Shown one piece after another: positions 55,488 to 56,793 of a stretch of DNA of 56,793 nucleotides. The notes beneath the pieces are model-generated. The model made no database searches. It was not told the origin of the DNA and was given only the letters and a program-made list of their open reading frames with translations. Position 1 is the first letter of the stretch; each line of letters begins with the position of its first letter. The translations under genes and the position numbers were made by a program. The DNA lies in assembly GCA_964394085.1 (NCBI GenBank), contig CAYMWF010000015.1:26286-83078 (forward strand), in the 5' to 3' direction. Source of the stretch: CAYMWF01 sp964394085 [NCBI: uncultured Gemmatimonadota bacterium] (GTDB taxonomy: Bacteria > GCA-2686955 > CAYMWF01).

Positions 55488-56684
55488 TCATTCGTCGCCG
55501 TCCCCCCGGAATTCGCGCAGTCTCGAGAGCGGCGTGAAAAGGACTTGTTTCTTATGATACCGCGGTAGAGCATACTTCAGGTATGCAAGGGTTTCCCGCC
55601 TGTTGTGGGCGATACCCACCGCGGATCCATTTTCTTTTGCATTCTCGATCAACCGTGAAAGGGCTTTTCTCAGGGCGGAGCGTCCTTCAACGGCATCGAT
55701 AAAACACTCATTCTCGAGATGAACGACGCCGAGTTTCTCCGCAACCCCCCTGTAAGCGGATTTCGCCGATGTCCTGCTGTCGAGCAGGAAGAGAGCCCTG
55801 TCCTCCAGATACCGGATGACAGCCTCCACCACCGCGGCATCGGCCATCGCCTTCGAGCCCATGTGGTTGCTCACGCCCACCGCTCCGGGTACCCGGCCGA
55901 GACCATCCTCCAGGATCTTCCCGATCTCCCCGGCCCTCATTCCGGCGAGTATCGGGCCGGCTCCGGGATCCTGCCCGGGCTCTTCGGGTTCCATCGGCTG
56001 ATGGAGGATAACCTCGATACCGGCGGCTGCCGCGGAGTCCGCGACTGCACGGGTGAAAGGCAACCCCGGAATCACGGCAAAAGTGAGCGGTACCGAGATT
56101 CCGAAAAAACCTTTCTCCACATCTCCCAGGCCATAGCCGAAATCGTCGATGATGATGGCTACCAGAGGAAGCTCATTCAGTTTTTTTACGAACAGGCGGT
56201 GGGTTTCGACCGAGTCGGTGCCCGCCTTTATCTCGAGAATCCGCCCTTCATCATCGAGAACAGCATTGTGTATGAGACCGCCGCACGATTCGGCCGCCTC
56301 CGTAATCGCCAGGTTCAACCTGGTCAGGGACGTTCGGGCGGGAACCGAAAGTTTCATGTTGTAGAAAGACCAGGCCCGGTCCCCTTTGCGCCTGAGGCCT
56401 GTTTCCGTTTTCAGCTCGACCCGCGGAATATAGTTCGTGTCCAGGACCCGGTACACCGCTTCGGTGAAGCGCCCCGCGAAAAGATGTACCCGCGCGGCCG
56501 GATCGAATTCCTCTTTTTTCATCTCCTTGAGGAGAGCGAGGAAAAGAAACAGTATCACGAGCGAAGACAGAACGAGTATCCTGCCGGCGCTGTTCCGCTC
56601 TTGCGGAACGGTTCTTGTTCGTCTTTCACCCGCCACTATTTCCAGACTCCAAAAAAAAACGCTCCGAGAGCCCGAAACGGGCAT
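55488..56684 (-). CDS. Divergent polysaccharide deacetylase (YibQ-like) membrane-anchored protein
   Basis: A protein of about 398 residues with an N-terminal anchor ('ILVLSSLVILFLFLALLKEM') and a YibQ-type divergent polysaccharide deacetylase domain in the C-terminal half: 'LVAIIIDDFGYGLGDVE' near residue 175, 'VILHQPMEPEEP', 'VSNHMGSKAM' and 'FLLDSRTSAKSAYRGVAEKL'. The Asp pair and His residues that bind metal in the family are present. A GTG at 56636 is an alternative start. It probably acts in the periplasm on a glycan. Confidence 0.85.
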   Translation of the reverse strand: MPVSGSRSVFFWSLEIVAGERRTRTVPQERNSAGRILVLSSLVILFLFLALLKEMKKEEFDPAARVHLFAGRFTEAVYRVLDTNYIPRVELKTETGLRRKGDRAWSFYNMKLSVPARTSLTRLNLAITEAAESCGGLIHNAVLDDEGRILEIKAGTDSVETHRLFVKKLNELPLVAIIIDDFGYGLGDVEKGFFGISVPLTFAVIPGLPFTRAVADSAAAAGIEVILHQPMEPEEPGQDPGAGPILAGMRAGEIGKILEDGLGRVPGAVGVSNHMGSKAMADAAVVEAVIRYLEDRALFLLDSRTSAKSAYRGVAEKLGVVHLENECFIDAVEGRSALRKALSRLIENAKENGSAVGIAHNRRETLAYLKYALPRYHKKQVLFTPLSRLREFRGDGDE

Positions 56685-56793
56685 TCTAGCAACAAGGCAT
56701 GATTTGTCAACCGAATCTTGTCACGAGTCATTTGCGCCGCAGGTGTTTTTCAGAGGATTTCCGCCAGGAATTACCACTATTCCCGGGATTGCA

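Noticed and set aside
56721-56793. Possible C-terminal end of a minus-strand gene entering from the right edge
   Set aside because: Two frames are open to the edge and neither gives a recognisable protein end; too short to support.

Overview
The window looks like a contig from an uncultured, GC-rich, strictly anaerobic Gram-negative bacterium, probably of the FCB superphylum (Latescibacteria, Krumholzibacteria, Zixibacteria or similar). Evidence: a long beta-helix exoprotein ends in a C-terminal 'NPFNP...YRL...VFDITGRLV' sorting/FlgD-like domain; there are several secreted propeller-type and lipoprotein products; and the metabolism is oxygen-independent (2-oxoacid:ferredoxin oxidoreductase, heterodisulfide-reductase-type modules, class III ribonucleotide reductase, BamA-type ring hydrolase). 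I cannot name the species.

Layout. 1-239: two copies of a perfect 16-bp palindrome. 240-8280 (minus): one operon headed by a MarR regulator that encodes the lower benzoyl-CoA pathway: dienoyl-CoA hydratase, 6-oxocyclohexenecarbonyl-CoA hydrolase (BamA), 3-hydroxyacyl-CoA dehydrogenase, SDR, thiolase, plus LeuA-like and LeuD-like proteins. A 150-bp imperfect palindrome lies between two of its genes. 8447-13750 (minus): two secreted proteins. 13923-17390 (plus): a thiolase and a dehydrogenase-hydratase fusion, translationally coupled. 17502-22836: an acidic repeat lipoprotein, a transglutaminase-like lipoprotein and the beta-helix exoprotein.

23165-35206 (plus) is the most interesting part: korDABC followed by two Hdr modules, hdrA1-mvhD-hdrCB and hdrA2/mvhD-(zinc ribbon)-hdrC-hdrB. 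Both hdrA genes are interrupted at the same conserved site by an in-frame TGA in the context DCSI-TGA-ILGPKM, each followed by the same hairpin with a GGUC loop. I read both as selenocysteine codons with bacterial SECIS elements, so the two broken reading frames are two full selenoproteins. The first module (double HdrA, MvhD, HdrC/B fusion) has the composition of the BamE-BamF-BamD electron-transfer part of class II benzoyl-CoA reductase, which would connect it to the ring-degradation operon; no BamB/BamC is in the window.

35172-38500 (minus): an Acr3-type arsenite exporter, a formylglycine-generating-enzyme-like protein with a third in-frame TGA at an expected Cys (selenoprotein or pseudogene), and a decayed IS1182-type transposase. 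38687-43018 (plus): a divergent PEP-carboxykinase-like protein and glycogen branching enzyme. 43040-56684 (minus): class III ribonucleotide reductase with a fused glutaredoxin-like tail, a very large NtrY-like sensor kinase, a small secreted protein, DUF456, SecF, SecD, PdxJ and a divergent polysaccharide deacetylase. I saw no rRNA, tRNA or CRISPR array.
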